The notes under the pieces were generated by a model. It ran no database searches and was not told the origin of the DNA. It saw only the letters and a list, made by a program, of their open reading frames with translations. Made by a program: the position numbers and the translations under genes. A stretch of DNA of 11,373 nt from positions 1-11,373 of the forward strand of contig CATVQN010000012.1 in NCBI GenBank assembly GCA_958346135.1, given 5' to 3'. The DNA comes from an uncultured Eubacteriales bacterium (GTDB taxonomy: Bacteria > Bacillota > Clostridia > Monoglobales > Monoglobaceae). The number at the start of each line of letters is the position of its first letter. The first letter of the stretch is position 1. Below are positions 1-6,952 of this stretch, piece by piece.

Positions 1-1675
1 ATTGACAGGTGCAGACATTGTTGTAGAATGTATGCTGGAACAGGGCGTGGACACCATCTTTGGTTATCCCGGCGGTACCATCTTAAATATCTATGACTCT
101 CTCTATAAGTATTCTGATAAAATTCGGCACATTTTGACTGCTCACGAACAGGGAGCAGCGCATGCGGCGGACGGTTATGCCAGAAGCAGCGGAAAGACCG
201 GCGTTGTATTTGCCACCTCGGGACCGGGTGCCACCAATCTGGTTACGGGAATTGCTACGTCGTATATGGATTCCATCCCTGTCGTCGCCATTACCTGCAA
301 TGTGGCAACTCCGCTTTTGGGTAAGGATACCTTTCAGGAGATTGATATTGTCGGCGTGACGATGCCGATTACCAAGCATAACTTTTTGGTAAAGCGGGCA
401 GAGGATATTGCACCTACCATCCGCAAGGCGTTTCAAATTGCTGCGTCCGGCCGTCCCGGCCCGGTTTTGGTGGATATTACCAAGGATGCCACGGCCGCTA
501 TGGCGGAGTATGAGAGAGTAATCCCCGAAAAGATTGACAACTACAAGGTGGAATCCTCTTCCGGAGACTTTGATGCTGCGGTGCAGATGCTTTGCGAAGC
601 AAAGCGGCCGCTGATATACGCAGGAGGCGGCATCATTGCAGCAAATGCAGCGCCGGAGCTGAAAAAGTTTCAGGAGCTGATGGATTCGCCCCTGACATTG
701 ACCACAATGGGGCTCGGCGGTTTTCCGGCCAGTCACCCCGCATTTACCGGGATGATCGGTATGCACGGTACCAAGACCACCTCCCTTGCAGTGAAGAACT
801 GTGATTTGTTGATTGCGGTAGGTGCCCGGTTTTCGGATCGTGTTACCTGCGATACCGCGACCTTTGCGAGAAACGCTAAGATTTTACAAATTGATGTAGA
901 TCGGGCGGAAATCAATAAAAATGTTAAGACGGATGCCCATTTGGTAGGCGATGCCAAAGCGGTATTGGCAGAGCTGGTGCGCCGTATGAGCCGGCAGAAC
1001 CATGATGAGTGGATGAAGCAGATTGCCTGGTGGAAAGCGGAATTTCCGGTGGAGCATTCCCGGGGAGATAAGCTGACGGCGCAGTGTATTTTAGAAACGC
1101 TGCATGACTATACCGAAGGTGATGCCATTGTGGCGACCGATGTGGGTCAGCATCAGATGTGGACAGCACAGTTTTACAGCATTGATAAGCCCCGGCACTT
1201 TATTTCTTCCGGCGGGCTCGGCACCATGGGCTTTGGCCTGGGTGCGGCGATCGGTGCTCAGGTGGCAAATCCGGATGCGACGGTGATCAATGTCACCGGT
1301 GACGGCTGTTTCCATATGAATTTGAATGAGCTGTCTACTGCTGCCAAGGAAGAACTTCCGATTATTGAAGTGATTATGAATAATAACGTGCTGGGCATGG
1401 TTCGTCAATGGCAGAGGCTGTTCTACGGCAAGCGCTTTTCTCAGACTACGCTGGATAAAAAGACCGATTATGATATGGTCTCCCGGGGACTGGGGGCAAA
1501 CGCCTTTACCGTAAGCACAAAGACCCAGTTAGAGGAGGCGGTCAAGGCGGCGCTGGCCTGCCGGAATACGCCGACGGTCATCAACTGTATTATCGATCCC
1601 GATCAGACGGTGCTTCCTATGGTTCCCAGCGGAAAATCCATTGAAGACCCGATTTTGGAGATCGCCATTGATTAA
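1..1675 (+). CDS. ilvB: Acetolactate synthase large (catalytic) subunit, 5'-truncated by window edge
   Basis: Thiamine-diphosphate enzyme that condenses two pyruvates to 2-acetolactate (valine/leucine) or pyruvate with 2-oxobutyrate to 2-aceto-2-hydroxybutyrate (isoleucine). It is cytoplasmic and works with IlvN. About 557 residues are visible, nearly full family length. The frame is open to the left edge and the first readable codon is TTG. Because family members usually begin M-x-LTGADIVVE, I read this TTG as an internal Leu and place the true start a few codons upstream of the window. Counting that codon as 1, the catalytic Glu is E49 in TAHEQGAAH, followed by the FATSGPGATN segment. The ThDP/metal motif GDG is at 433-435 and continues to MNNN, with the conserved VRQWQRLFYGKRFSQT stretch after it. 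The stop codon overlaps the AAGGAGG ribosome binding site of ilvN, so the two subunits are tightly linked. Identity is very secure; only the start is missing. Confidence 0.96.
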   Translation, partial: LTGADIVVECMLEQGVDTIFGYPGGTILNIYDSLYKYSDKIRHILTAHEQGAAHAADGYARSSGKTGVVFATSGPGATNLVTGIATSYMDSIPVVAITCNVATPLLGKDTFQEIDIVGVTMPITKHNFLVKRAEDIAPTIRKAFQIAASGRPGPVLVDITKDATAAMAEYERVIPEKIDNYKVESSSGDFDAAVQMLCEAKRPLIYAGGGIIAANAAPELKKFQELMDSPLTLTTMGLGGFPASHPAFTGMIGMHGTKTTSLAVKNCDLLIAVGARFSDRVTCDTATFARNAKILQIDVDRAEINKNVKTDAHLVGDAKAVLAELVRRMSRQNHDEWMKQIAWWKAEFPVEHSRGDKLTAQCILETLHDYTEGDAIVATDVGQHQMWTAQFYSIDKPRHFISSGGLGTMGFGLGAAIGAQVANPDATVINVTGDGCFHMNLNELSTAAKEELPIIEVIMNNNVLGMVRQWQRLFYGKRFSQTTLDKKTDYDMVSRGLGANAFTVSTKTQLEEAVKAALACRNTPTVINCIIDPDQTVLPMVPSGKSIEDPILEIAID

Positions 1676-1688
1676 GGAGGGAAAGACC

Positions 1689-2162
1689 ATGAATCATACC
1701 CATGTTTTATCTGTCTTGGTGAAAAACCATGCCGGCGTTTTGAGCCGGGTAACCGGTCTTTTCTCCAGACGTATGTACAATATTGACAGTCTTTCGGTGG
1801 GTGTGACCGAAAATCCGGACATCTCCCGTATGACGATTGTAATACAGGCGGATGATGATACCTTAAATCAGATCAAAAATCAGCTGGCAAAGCTGGTGGA
1901 TGTGATTGAAATTACGGAATTACATAAGGAAAACGCCGTTCTGCGTGAGCATGTGCTGGTCAAGGTCAGCGCCAAGGATCAGGCAGGGGTAATGCGAATT
2001 TGCGATATCTTCCGTGCGAATATTGTGGATATTTCGCTGGAATATATGACGGCAGAGCTCACTGGTGCTCCCAGCAAAATCAATGCTTTCATCTCCCTGA
2101 TGGAGCAGTATGAGGTGGAGGACTTGGTTCGTACCGGACTGACCGGACTTGCCAGAGGCTAG
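1689..2162 (+). CDS. ilvN: Acetolactate synthase small (regulatory) subunit
   Basis: Regulatory partner of IlvB. In this family it stimulates the catalytic subunit and confers feedback inhibition by branched-chain amino acids, usually valine, through an N-terminal ACT domain. The product is 157 residues, normal for the short IlvN/IlvH type. The ACT domain covers about residues 4-75 (HVLSVLVKNHAGVLSRV, then LFSRRMYNIDSLSVG), with the conserved Asn-x-x-Gly of the effector-binding turn present as N13/G16. The C-terminal domain follows (about 80-157, containing ISLEYMTAELTG). I start it at the ATG at 1689 because AAGGAGG lies at 1674-1680, 8 nt upstream, and the protein then begins in register with the family; a longer in-frame reading from 1641 overlaps ilvB and has no such site. 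The effector residues look intact, so valine control is expected, but that is inference. Confidence 0.95.
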   Translation: MNHTHVLSVLVKNHAGVLSRVTGLFSRRMYNIDSLSVGVTENPDISRMTIVIQADDDTLNQIKNQLAKLVDVIEITELHKENAVLREHVLVKVSAKDQAGVMRICDIFRANIVDISLEYMTAELTGAPSKINAFISLMEQYEVEDLVRTGLTGLARG

Positions 2163-2215
2163 AATTTCATAAAGATGAAAAAAATAATTTTTAATATGAT
2201 TTGGAGGAATGTAAA

Positions 2216-3211
2216 ATGGCTAAAATTTTCTACGCAAGCGACTGTAATCTGGGTTTACTGAGCAACAAGACTGTGGCAATCATCGGCTACGGCAGTCAGG
2301 GACATGCCCATGCGTTGAACCTGAAAGAGAGCGGTGTTAAGGTTATTGTCGGCCTGTATGAAGGCAGCAAGTCTTGGGCTGTTGCAGAAAAGGCTGGCTT
2401 TGAGGTGTATACTGCTGCCGAGGCTGCAAAGAGAGCGGATCTTATTATGATCCTGATCAATGATGAGAAGCAGGCAAAGCTCTACAAGGAGAGTATTGAG
2501 CCGAACCTTTCTGCCGGAAAGATTCTTGCGTTTGCCCATGGTTTTAATATTCATTTTCAGCAGATTATTCCGCCCAAAGACGTTGATGTTATTATGATTG
2601 CGCCGAAGGGACCGGGCCACACCGTGCGCAGTGAGTATGTAGCAGGGAAAGGCGTTCCCTGTCTTGCGGCTGTTGCGCAGGATGCATCAGGCAACGCATT
2701 CGATATTGCGCTGGCATATGCAGCAGGCATCGGCGGCAGCCGTGCCGGCGTGCTGGAGACAACCTTTAAAATGGAGACGGAAACAGACCTGTTCGGTGAG
2801 CAGGCCGTGCTGTGCGGCGGTGTTACCGCTTTGATGCAGGCCGGCTTTGAAACGCTGGTTGAGGCAGGCTACGATCCCCAGAACGCTTACTTTGAGTGTA
2901 TTCATGAGATGAAGCTGATTGTCGATTTGATTTATCACGGCGGTTTCAGTGAAATGAGAAATTCGATCTCCGATACGGCAGAATACGGCGACTACGAAAT
3001 CGGAAAGCGTATCATTACCGAGGATACCAAGAAAGAGATGAAAAAGGTGCTCACTGAGATTCAGGATGGTACCTTTGCACGGAACTGGATTGCAGAGAAT
3101 GCAGTAAACCGTCCGCATTTTAATGCCACCAGACGAATTAAGGCTGAGCACCAGCTGGAGAAGGTGGGCAAAGAACTGAGAAAGATGTATTCCTGGAACG
3201 ACGAAAAATAA
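2216..3211 (+). CDS. ilvC: Ketol-acid reductoisomerase, class I, unusual cofactor loop
   Basis: Converts acetolactate or acetohydroxybutyrate to the 2,3-dihydroxy acids by Mg-dependent alkyl migration and reduction with NAD(P)H. The product is 331 residues, the short class I form. The Rossmann motif IIGYGSQGHAHALNL is at about 22-36, APKGPGHTVR at 129-138, and the Mg ligands D191 and E195 in ETDLFGEQAVLCGG. A later acidic segment (CIHEMKLIVDLIY) and EYGDYEIGKR complete the C-terminal knotted domain. I chose the ATG at 2216 because GGAGG at 2203-2207 is 8 nt upstream and MAKIFYASDCN is the family N-terminus; the in-frame TTG at 2201 lies inside that ribosome binding site. The odd feature is the loop after the second beta strand. 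It reads GLYEGSKSW (Y48, E49), whereas NADPH-using class I enzymes usually have Arg after GL. A Tyr-Glu pair suggests altered NADH/NADPH preference. Confidence 0.97.
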   Translation: MAKIFYASDCNLGLLSNKTVAIIGYGSQGHAHALNLKESGVKVIVGLYEGSKSWAVAEKAGFEVYTAAEAAKRADLIMILINDEKQAKLYKESIEPNLSAGKILAFAHGFNIHFQQIIPPKDVDVIMIAPKGPGHTVRSEYVAGKGVPCLAAVAQDASGNAFDIALAYAAGIGGSRAGVLETTFKMETETDLFGEQAVLCGGVTALMQAGFETLVEAGYDPQNAYFECIHEMKLIVDLIYHGGFSEMRNSISDTAEYGDYEIGKRIITEDTKKEMKKVLTEIQDGTFARNWIAENAVNRPHFNATRRIKAEHQLEKVGKELRKMYSWNDEK

Positions 3212-3213
3212 AA

Positions 3214-3230
3214 CAGCCGGCCGGCGGCTG
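3214..3230 (+). other. Small GC-rich hairpin just after ilvC stop
   Basis: CAGCCG and CGGCTG form a 6-bp stem around a 5-nt loop, 2 nt beyond the ilvC stop codon. No T-run follows, so it is not a terminator by itself. It is the first of three consecutive stems in the ilvC 3' untranslated region, and may protect the end of the ilvBNC message. Confidence 0.4.
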
Positions 3231-3253
3231 CGCCCAGGTGAAGAAAAACCAGA

Positions 3254-3279
3254 CCGATGTCCGCGGTTGCGGACATCGG
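3254..3279 (+). other. 11-bp perfect hairpin (GGTT loop) upstream of ilvC terminator
   Basis: CCGATGTCCGC (3254-3264) and GCGGACATCGG (3269-3279) are exact reverse complements around the loop GGTT. The stem is very stable, and is followed by AAA and then the terminator hairpin, which starts 6 nt later. The two stems do not share bases, so this is not a simple antiterminator. Its inner core GTCCGC/GCGGAC matches the pattern GTYYGC/GCRRAC also seen before ilvD (3389-3406) and leuC (5141-5156). Confidence 0.65.
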
Positions 3280-3284
3280 AAAAG

Positions 3285-3313
3285 GGCGGAGTGATTTGCT
3301 CCGCCTCTTTTTT
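3285..3313 (+). terminator. Rho-independent terminator of ilvBNC
   Basis: GGCGGAG and CTCCGCC pair perfectly (7 bp) around a 7-nt loop. They are followed by TC and then six T residues at 3308-3313. This is the standard intrinsic terminator layout and lies 74 nt after the ilvC stop. It implies that most ilvBNC transcripts end here, so ilvD-leuCDB need either read-through or their own promoter. Confidence 0.85.
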
Positions 3314-3469
3314 ACTTTATATTTCTTTTAAAAGATTTTTCAAGCGGCTGTCTCGGCATGAGGAAAGCTGCCGTCGACAGAAGCAATGGTTTGCAAAAAT
3401 GCAAACGGTGTAAAGCGGCGCAGTGGGACGAGGTCATACTGCTTTTTATAGGAAAACGGAGGCAAAACA
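3314..3469 (+). promoter_or_regulatory. ilvD leader region with two hairpins and possible weak promoter
   Basis: This non-coding stretch between the ilvBNC terminator and ilvD holds two inverted repeats. One is an interrupted stem at 3348-3380 (CTGTC/GACAG outside, CGGCA/TGCCG inside). The other is a clean 7-bp stem with an AAAA loop at 3389-3406 (GTTTGCA/TGCAAAC). A -10-like TATATT sits at 3318-3323 with a poor -35 match (TTGCTC, 3296-3301, spacer 16) inside the terminator, so a promoter here is possible but weakly supported. The ilvD ribosome binding site GGAGG is at 3458-3462. I found no T-box consensus. The region is probably transcribed and structured; what it responds to is unknown. Confidence 0.45.
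3389..3406 (+). repeat. Hairpin GTTTGCA-AAAA-TGCAAAC before ilvD
   Basis: A perfect 7-bp inverted repeat with a 4-nt loop, 63 nt before the ilvD start codon. Its left flank (a G) and right flank (GGTG followed by an A-rich run) resemble those of the hairpin before leuC. Stem positions differ between the two in complementary fashion (TTTG versus TCTG). It could be an RNA structure or an operator palindrome. Confidence 0.55.
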
Positions 3470-5131
3470 ATGAATAGTGATAATATCAAAAACGGCGCCC
3501 AGCGCACACCGCATCGTTCGTTGATGAAAGCGTTGGGACTGACCGATGAAGAAATACAAAGACCCATGATTGGTGTGGTGAATTCCCAGAATGAGATTGT
3601 CCCCGGCCACATTCATCTGGATAACATTGCCAAAGCCGTTAAGGACGGCATTCGGATGGCAGGCGGTACGCCGATTGAAGTTCCGGCGATTGCGGTCTGC
3701 GATGGCATTGCGATGGGGCATGAGGGAATGAAATATTCTTTGGTCTCCCGTGAAATCATTGCGGATTCAGTGGAGATTATGGCGAAGGCGCACCAGTTTG
3801 ATGCGCTGGTGTTGATTCCAAACTGTGATAAAGTAGTGCCCGGTATGCTGATGGCGGCTGCACGGCTGAACATCCCGGCCATTTTGGTCAGCGGCGGCCC
3901 CATGCTCTCGGTGAATTTTAAGGGCTGTTACCGTGACTTTAACACCGGTATGGAGGCGGTCGGTGCCTATAAGGCCGGCCAAATCAACGAAGCACAGCTG
4001 GAGGAGCTGGAGGAAGCGGCTTGCCCTACCTGCGGTTCCTGCTCCGGTATGTTTACGGCGAACAGCATGAACTGTCTGTCCGAGGTACTGGGTATGGCAC
4101 TGCCGGGTAACGGAACCATCCCGGCAGTATATTCCGAAAGAATTCGGCTTGCAAAAAAGGCCGGCATGCAGATCATGGAGCTGCTGAAAAAGGACATCCG
4201 TCCCCGGGATATTATGTCTCCCGATGCAATCTATAATGCGCTGCGTGTGGATATGGCGCTGGGCTGCTCTACCAATTCTATGCTCCATCTCCCGGCCATT
4301 GCCAACGAGGCTAAGGTGGACTTTACGCTGGATTATGCCAACCAGATCAGTGCGGATACGCCGAATCTGTGTCATCTGGCGCCTGCCGGAGAGCATCATG
4401 TGCAGGATCTGTATGCGGCCGGCGGCGTGACTGCGCTGATGAACGAGCTTTCTAAGAAGAATCTTTTGCGGGAGGATACCATGACGGTTACCGGAAAGAC
4501 CCAGGGTGAGAATATTGCCGGGCATCCGGTGCTGGATTATAATGTCATTCGTCCGATTGATAACCCCTATTCACCGACCGGCGGTATCGCAGTGCTGAAG
4601 GGTAATCTTGCGCCGGATGTTTCGGTGGTGAAGAGAAGTGCAGTAGCCAAGGAGATGTTGGTGCATGAGGGCCCCGCCAAGGTTTATGACAGTGAGGATG
4701 AGGCCATCTCGGCCATTTATGCCGGAGAAATTGTCAAGGGTGACGTGGTGGTGATTCGCTATGAAGGCCCCAAGGGCGGTCCCGGTATGCGTGAGATGCT
4801 TTCCCCGACCTCGGCGATCTGCGGTATGGGCTTAGATAAGGATGTTGCCTTGATTACCGACGGCCGTTTCAGCGGCGCCACCCGCGGTGCCGCCATAGGC
4901 CATGTCTCTCCGGAGGCGGCAGAGGGGGGTAATATCGCTCTGGTACAAAACGGGGATATGATTACGATTGATATTCCCGCCGGCACCATTGAGCTGAAGG
5001 TGTCTGACGAGGAACTGGCGGAGCGCAGGAAGAACTTTGTTCCGAAGGAACCGAAGATTAAGGACGGCGTTTTAGGAAAGTACGCAAAATTGGTGACCTC
5101 GGCGTCCACCGGCGCTATTTTAAAGGTGTAG
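3470..5131 (+). CDS. ilvD: Dihydroxy-acid dehydratase, probably the [4Fe-4S] type
   Basis: Dehydrates 2,3-dihydroxyisovalerate and its methyl homologue to the 2-oxo acids, the last common step before transamination. It is a cytoplasmic Fe-S enzyme. At 553 residues it is a normal IlvD/Edd family length. Cluster cysteines are visible as C119 (PNCDKVVPG) and C188 (in CPTCGSCSGMFTANSMNCL, 185-203), and the C-terminal active-site region includes ITDGRFSG and GHVSPEA. The position that is Cys in [2Fe-2S] dehydratases (PCN-x-HL) is Gly46 here (PGHIHL), as in the oxygen-sensitive E. coli enzyme. The start ATG has GGAGG at 3458-3462, 7 nt upstream. It follows a terminator and a structured leader, so it may head a second transcription unit with leuCDB. 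A gluconate dehydratase role is unlikely given the ilv/leu context. Confidence 0.96.
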   Translation: MNSDNIKNGAQRTPHRSLMKALGLTDEEIQRPMIGVVNSQNEIVPGHIHLDNIAKAVKDGIRMAGGTPIEVPAIAVCDGIAMGHEGMKYSLVSREIIADSVEIMAKAHQFDALVLIPNCDKVVPGMLMAAARLNIPAILVSGGPMLSVNFKGCYRDFNTGMEAVGAYKAGQINEAQLEELEEAACPTCGSCSGMFTANSMNCLSEVLGMALPGNGTIPAVYSERIRLAKKAGMQIMELLKKDIRPRDIMSPDAIYNALRVDMALGCSTNSMLHLPAIANEAKVDFTLDYANQISADTPNLCHLAPAGEHHVQDLYAAGGVTALMNELSKKNLLREDTMTVTGKTQGENIAGHPVLDYNVIRPIDNPYSPTGGIAVLKGNLAPDVSVVKRSAVAKEMLVHEGPAKVYDSEDEAISAIYAGEIVKGDVVVIRYEGPKGGPGMREMLSPTSAICGMGLDKDVALITDGRFSGATRGAAIGHVSPEAAEGGNIALVQNGDMITIDIPAGTIELKVSDEELAERRKNFVPKEPKIKDGVLGKYAKLVTSASTGAILKV

Positions 5132-5136
5132 ATCTA

Positions 5137-5160
5137 GTTGGTCTGCGAATGCAGACTGGT
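5137..5160 (+). repeat. Hairpin GTCTGC-GAAT-GCAGAC between ilvD and leuC
   Basis: The 6-bp core (5141-5146 with 5151-5156) encloses the loop GAAT. As RNA it can be extended by four consecutive G·U pairs to 5137-5160. It starts 5 nt after the ilvD stop and ends before the leuC ribosome binding site (AAAGGAGG, 5172-5179). No T-run follows, so it is not a terminator. It belongs to the same GTYYGC/GCRRAC family as the stems at 3259-3274 and 3389-3406. Confidence 0.55.
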
Positions 5161-5186
5161 GAAAAAAGAACAAAGGAGGCAAAATT

Positions 5187-6446
5187 ATGGGAATGACCAT
5201 GACACAGAAGATTCTTGCCGCACATGCCGGTTTGGACAGCGTTAAGGCAGGCCAGCTGATTCGGGCAAAGCTTGATATGGTGCTCGGCAATGATGTCACC
5301 ACACCGGTGGCAATTAAGGAATTTGAGTCAAACGGTTTTGAAAAAGTATTCGATAAGGACAAAATCTCGATTGTCCTGGATCATTTTACCCCCAATAAGG
5401 ATATTAAGTCTGCGGAGCACTGTAAGCTCTGCCGTGAGTTTGCGGATGCCCACGCAGTGACAAATTTTTACGATGTAGGCGAGATGGGAATTGAGCATGC
5501 GCTGCTGCCGGAAAAAGGCTTGGTTGCGCCGGGCGAGGCGGTCATCGGTGCAGATTCGCATACATGTACCTACGGTGCCCTGGGGGCGTTTTCTACCGGC
5601 GTAGGCAGCACGGACATGGCGGCGGGAATGGCTTCGGGACAGGCATGGTTTAAGGTCCCCGGCGCACTGAAGTTCAACCTTACCGGAAAGCCCGGAAAGT
5701 GGGTGTCCGGCAAGGATGTGATTTTACATATCATCGGTATGATTGGTGTGGACGGTGCGCTGTATAAGTCCATGGAATTTACCGGTGACGGACTTCAGTA
5801 TTTGTCTATGGACGATCGTCTTGCAATGGCCAATATGGCAATTGAGGCCGGCGGTAAAAACGGTATTTTTGAAGTGGATGACATTACTCTTGACTATCTC
5901 AAGGATAAGGTCAGCCGTCCCTTTACGGCCTATACCGCAGATGAGGATGCGGAATACGAGGCGGTTTACGACATTGACCTGAGCCAAATTCAGCTGACGG
6001 TTGCATTCCCCCATCTTCCGGAGAACACGAGAACCATTGACCAGGTGGGCGAGGTGAAAATCGATCAGTGCGTGATCGGTTCCTGTACCAACGGCCGAAT
6101 CGAAGATTTGCGTGCGGCGGCAGAGGTATTCAAGGGCAGACATATTGCCAAGCATGTCCGTGCCATTATTATCCCGGCTACGCAGAAAATTTACAGACAG
6201 GCGATGCACGAGGGATTGTTTGACATCTTTATGGATGCCGGCTGCGTCGTATCAACGCCTACCTGCGGTCCTTGTCTTGGCGGTCATATGGGAATCCTGG
6301 CCAAGGGTGAGCGGGCGATTGCCACCACCAACCGCAACTTTGTGGGCAGAATGGGACATCCGGAGTCTGAGGTCTATCTCTCCGGACCGGCCGTAGCGGC
6401 GGCCTCTGCGGTTAAAGGCTATATCACATCCCCGGATGCGCTTTAA
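5187..6446 (+). CDS. leuC: 3-isopropylmalate dehydratase large subunit (about 420-residue type)
   Basis: Large subunit of the aconitase-family isomerase that converts 2-isopropylmalate to 3-isopropylmalate, paired with LeuD encoded directly downstream. The 419-residue length matches the shorter archaeal/clostridial LeuC subfamily rather than the roughly 466-residue enterobacterial form. The three [4Fe-4S] ligands are visible as C300 (GSCTNGR), C360 and C363 (TCGPCLGGHMG). The substrate-side motifs IGADSHTCTYGALGAFSTGVGSTD and NRNFVGRMG are intact. I use the ATG at 5187, 7 nt after AAAGGAGG at 5172-5179; in-frame ATGs at codons 3 and 5 are less well placed. This subfamily also includes homoaconitase and citramalate/dimethylmalate isomerases, so a broader substrate range is possible, but leuB next door supports the leucine role. 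Confidence 0.93.
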   Translation: MGMTMTQKILAAHAGLDSVKAGQLIRAKLDMVLGNDVTTPVAIKEFESNGFEKVFDKDKISIVLDHFTPNKDIKSAEHCKLCREFADAHAVTNFYDVGEMGIEHALLPEKGLVAPGEAVIGADSHTCTYGALGAFSTGVGSTDMAAGMASGQAWFKVPGALKFNLTGKPGKWVSGKDVILHIIGMIGVDGALYKSMEFTGDGLQYLSMDDRLAMANMAIEAGGKNGIFEVDDITLDYLKDKVSRPFTAYTADEDAEYEAVYDIDLSQIQLTVAFPHLPENTRTIDQVGEVKIDQCVIGSCTNGRIEDLRAAAEVFKGRHIAKHVRAIIIPATQKIYRQAMHEGLFDIFMDAGCVVSTPTCGPCLGGHMGILAKGERAIATTNRNFVGRMGHPESEVYLSGPAVAAASAVKGYITSPDAL

Positions 6447-6462
6447 AAAGGAGGAAAAAACC

Positions 6463-6948
6463 ATGAAAGCAAAAGGCAGAGTTCATAAATACATGGATAA
6501 CGTGGATACAGACGTTATCATTCCGGCTCGTTATTTAAACACCTCCGTGCCGGAGGAGCTGGCAGCGCATTGTATGGAGGATATTGACAAAGAGTTTACG
6601 AAAAAGGTGCAAAAGGGCGATATGATTGTGGCGCATAACAACTTTGGCTGCGGTTCCTCCCGGGAGCACGCACCCATTGCCATTAAGGCTTCCGGCGTTT
6701 CCTGTGTCATTGCGGCAACCTTTGCCCGGATTTTTTATCGCAACGCCATCAATATCGGACTTCCGATTATGGAATGCCGAGAGGCATCAGAGAAAATTGA
6801 AAACGGCGATGAGGTGGAAATCGATTTTGACACCGGTGTGATTCGGAATCTGACCAAGGACGAGTCCTATCAGGCGGAACCGTTCCCCGAGTTTATCAAG
6901 GAGATTATTCACAAAAACGGATTGTTAAATTCCATCAAAGGAGCGTAA
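6463..6948 (+). CDS. leuD: 3-isopropylmalate dehydratase small subunit
   Basis: Small swivel-domain subunit that completes the LeuC active site. The product is 161 residues, the short form that goes with the 420-residue LeuC. Motifs seen are NVDTDVIIPARYLN near residues 14-28 and FGCGSSREHAPIAIKASG near 56-73, the substrate-recognition loop and Ser-Arg-Glu-His signature. Start choice: the ATG at 6463 has AAGGAGG at 6448-6454, 8 nt upstream, and gives the family N-terminus MKAKGRVHKY. An in-frame ATG at 6436 overlaps leuC and precedes that site. The gap to leuC is 16 nt and to leuB only 4 nt, so leuCDB are surely co-transcribed. Confidence 0.94.
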   Translation: MKAKGRVHKYMDNVDTDVIIPARYLNTSVPEELAAHCMEDIDKEFTKKVQKGDMIVAHNNFGCGSSREHAPIAIKASGVSCVIAATFARIFYRNAINIGLPIMECREASEKIENGDEVEIDFDTGVIRNLTKDESYQAEPFPEFIKEIIHKNGLLNSIKGA

Positions 6949-6952
6949 GGAT

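Noticed and set aside
83..766. Long minus-strand open frame inside ilvB (227 codons), and a similar one at 3767-4525 inside ilvD
   Set aside because: They lie entirely antisense to highly conserved genes, their translations resemble no protein family I know, and they lack ribosome binding sites. They are by-products of the codon use of the real genes.
3410..3450. T-box-like stretch before ilvD (CAGTGGGACGAGG...ACTGC)
   Set aside because: It superficially resembles the T-box region, but the AGGGTGGNACCGCG consensus is absent, and the only terminator lies upstream of it rather than downstream.
5127..5138. Palindrome TAGATCTA at the ilvD stop codon
   Set aside because: An 8-bp palindrome with no loop, followed by no T-run, is not evidence of a terminator or operator.
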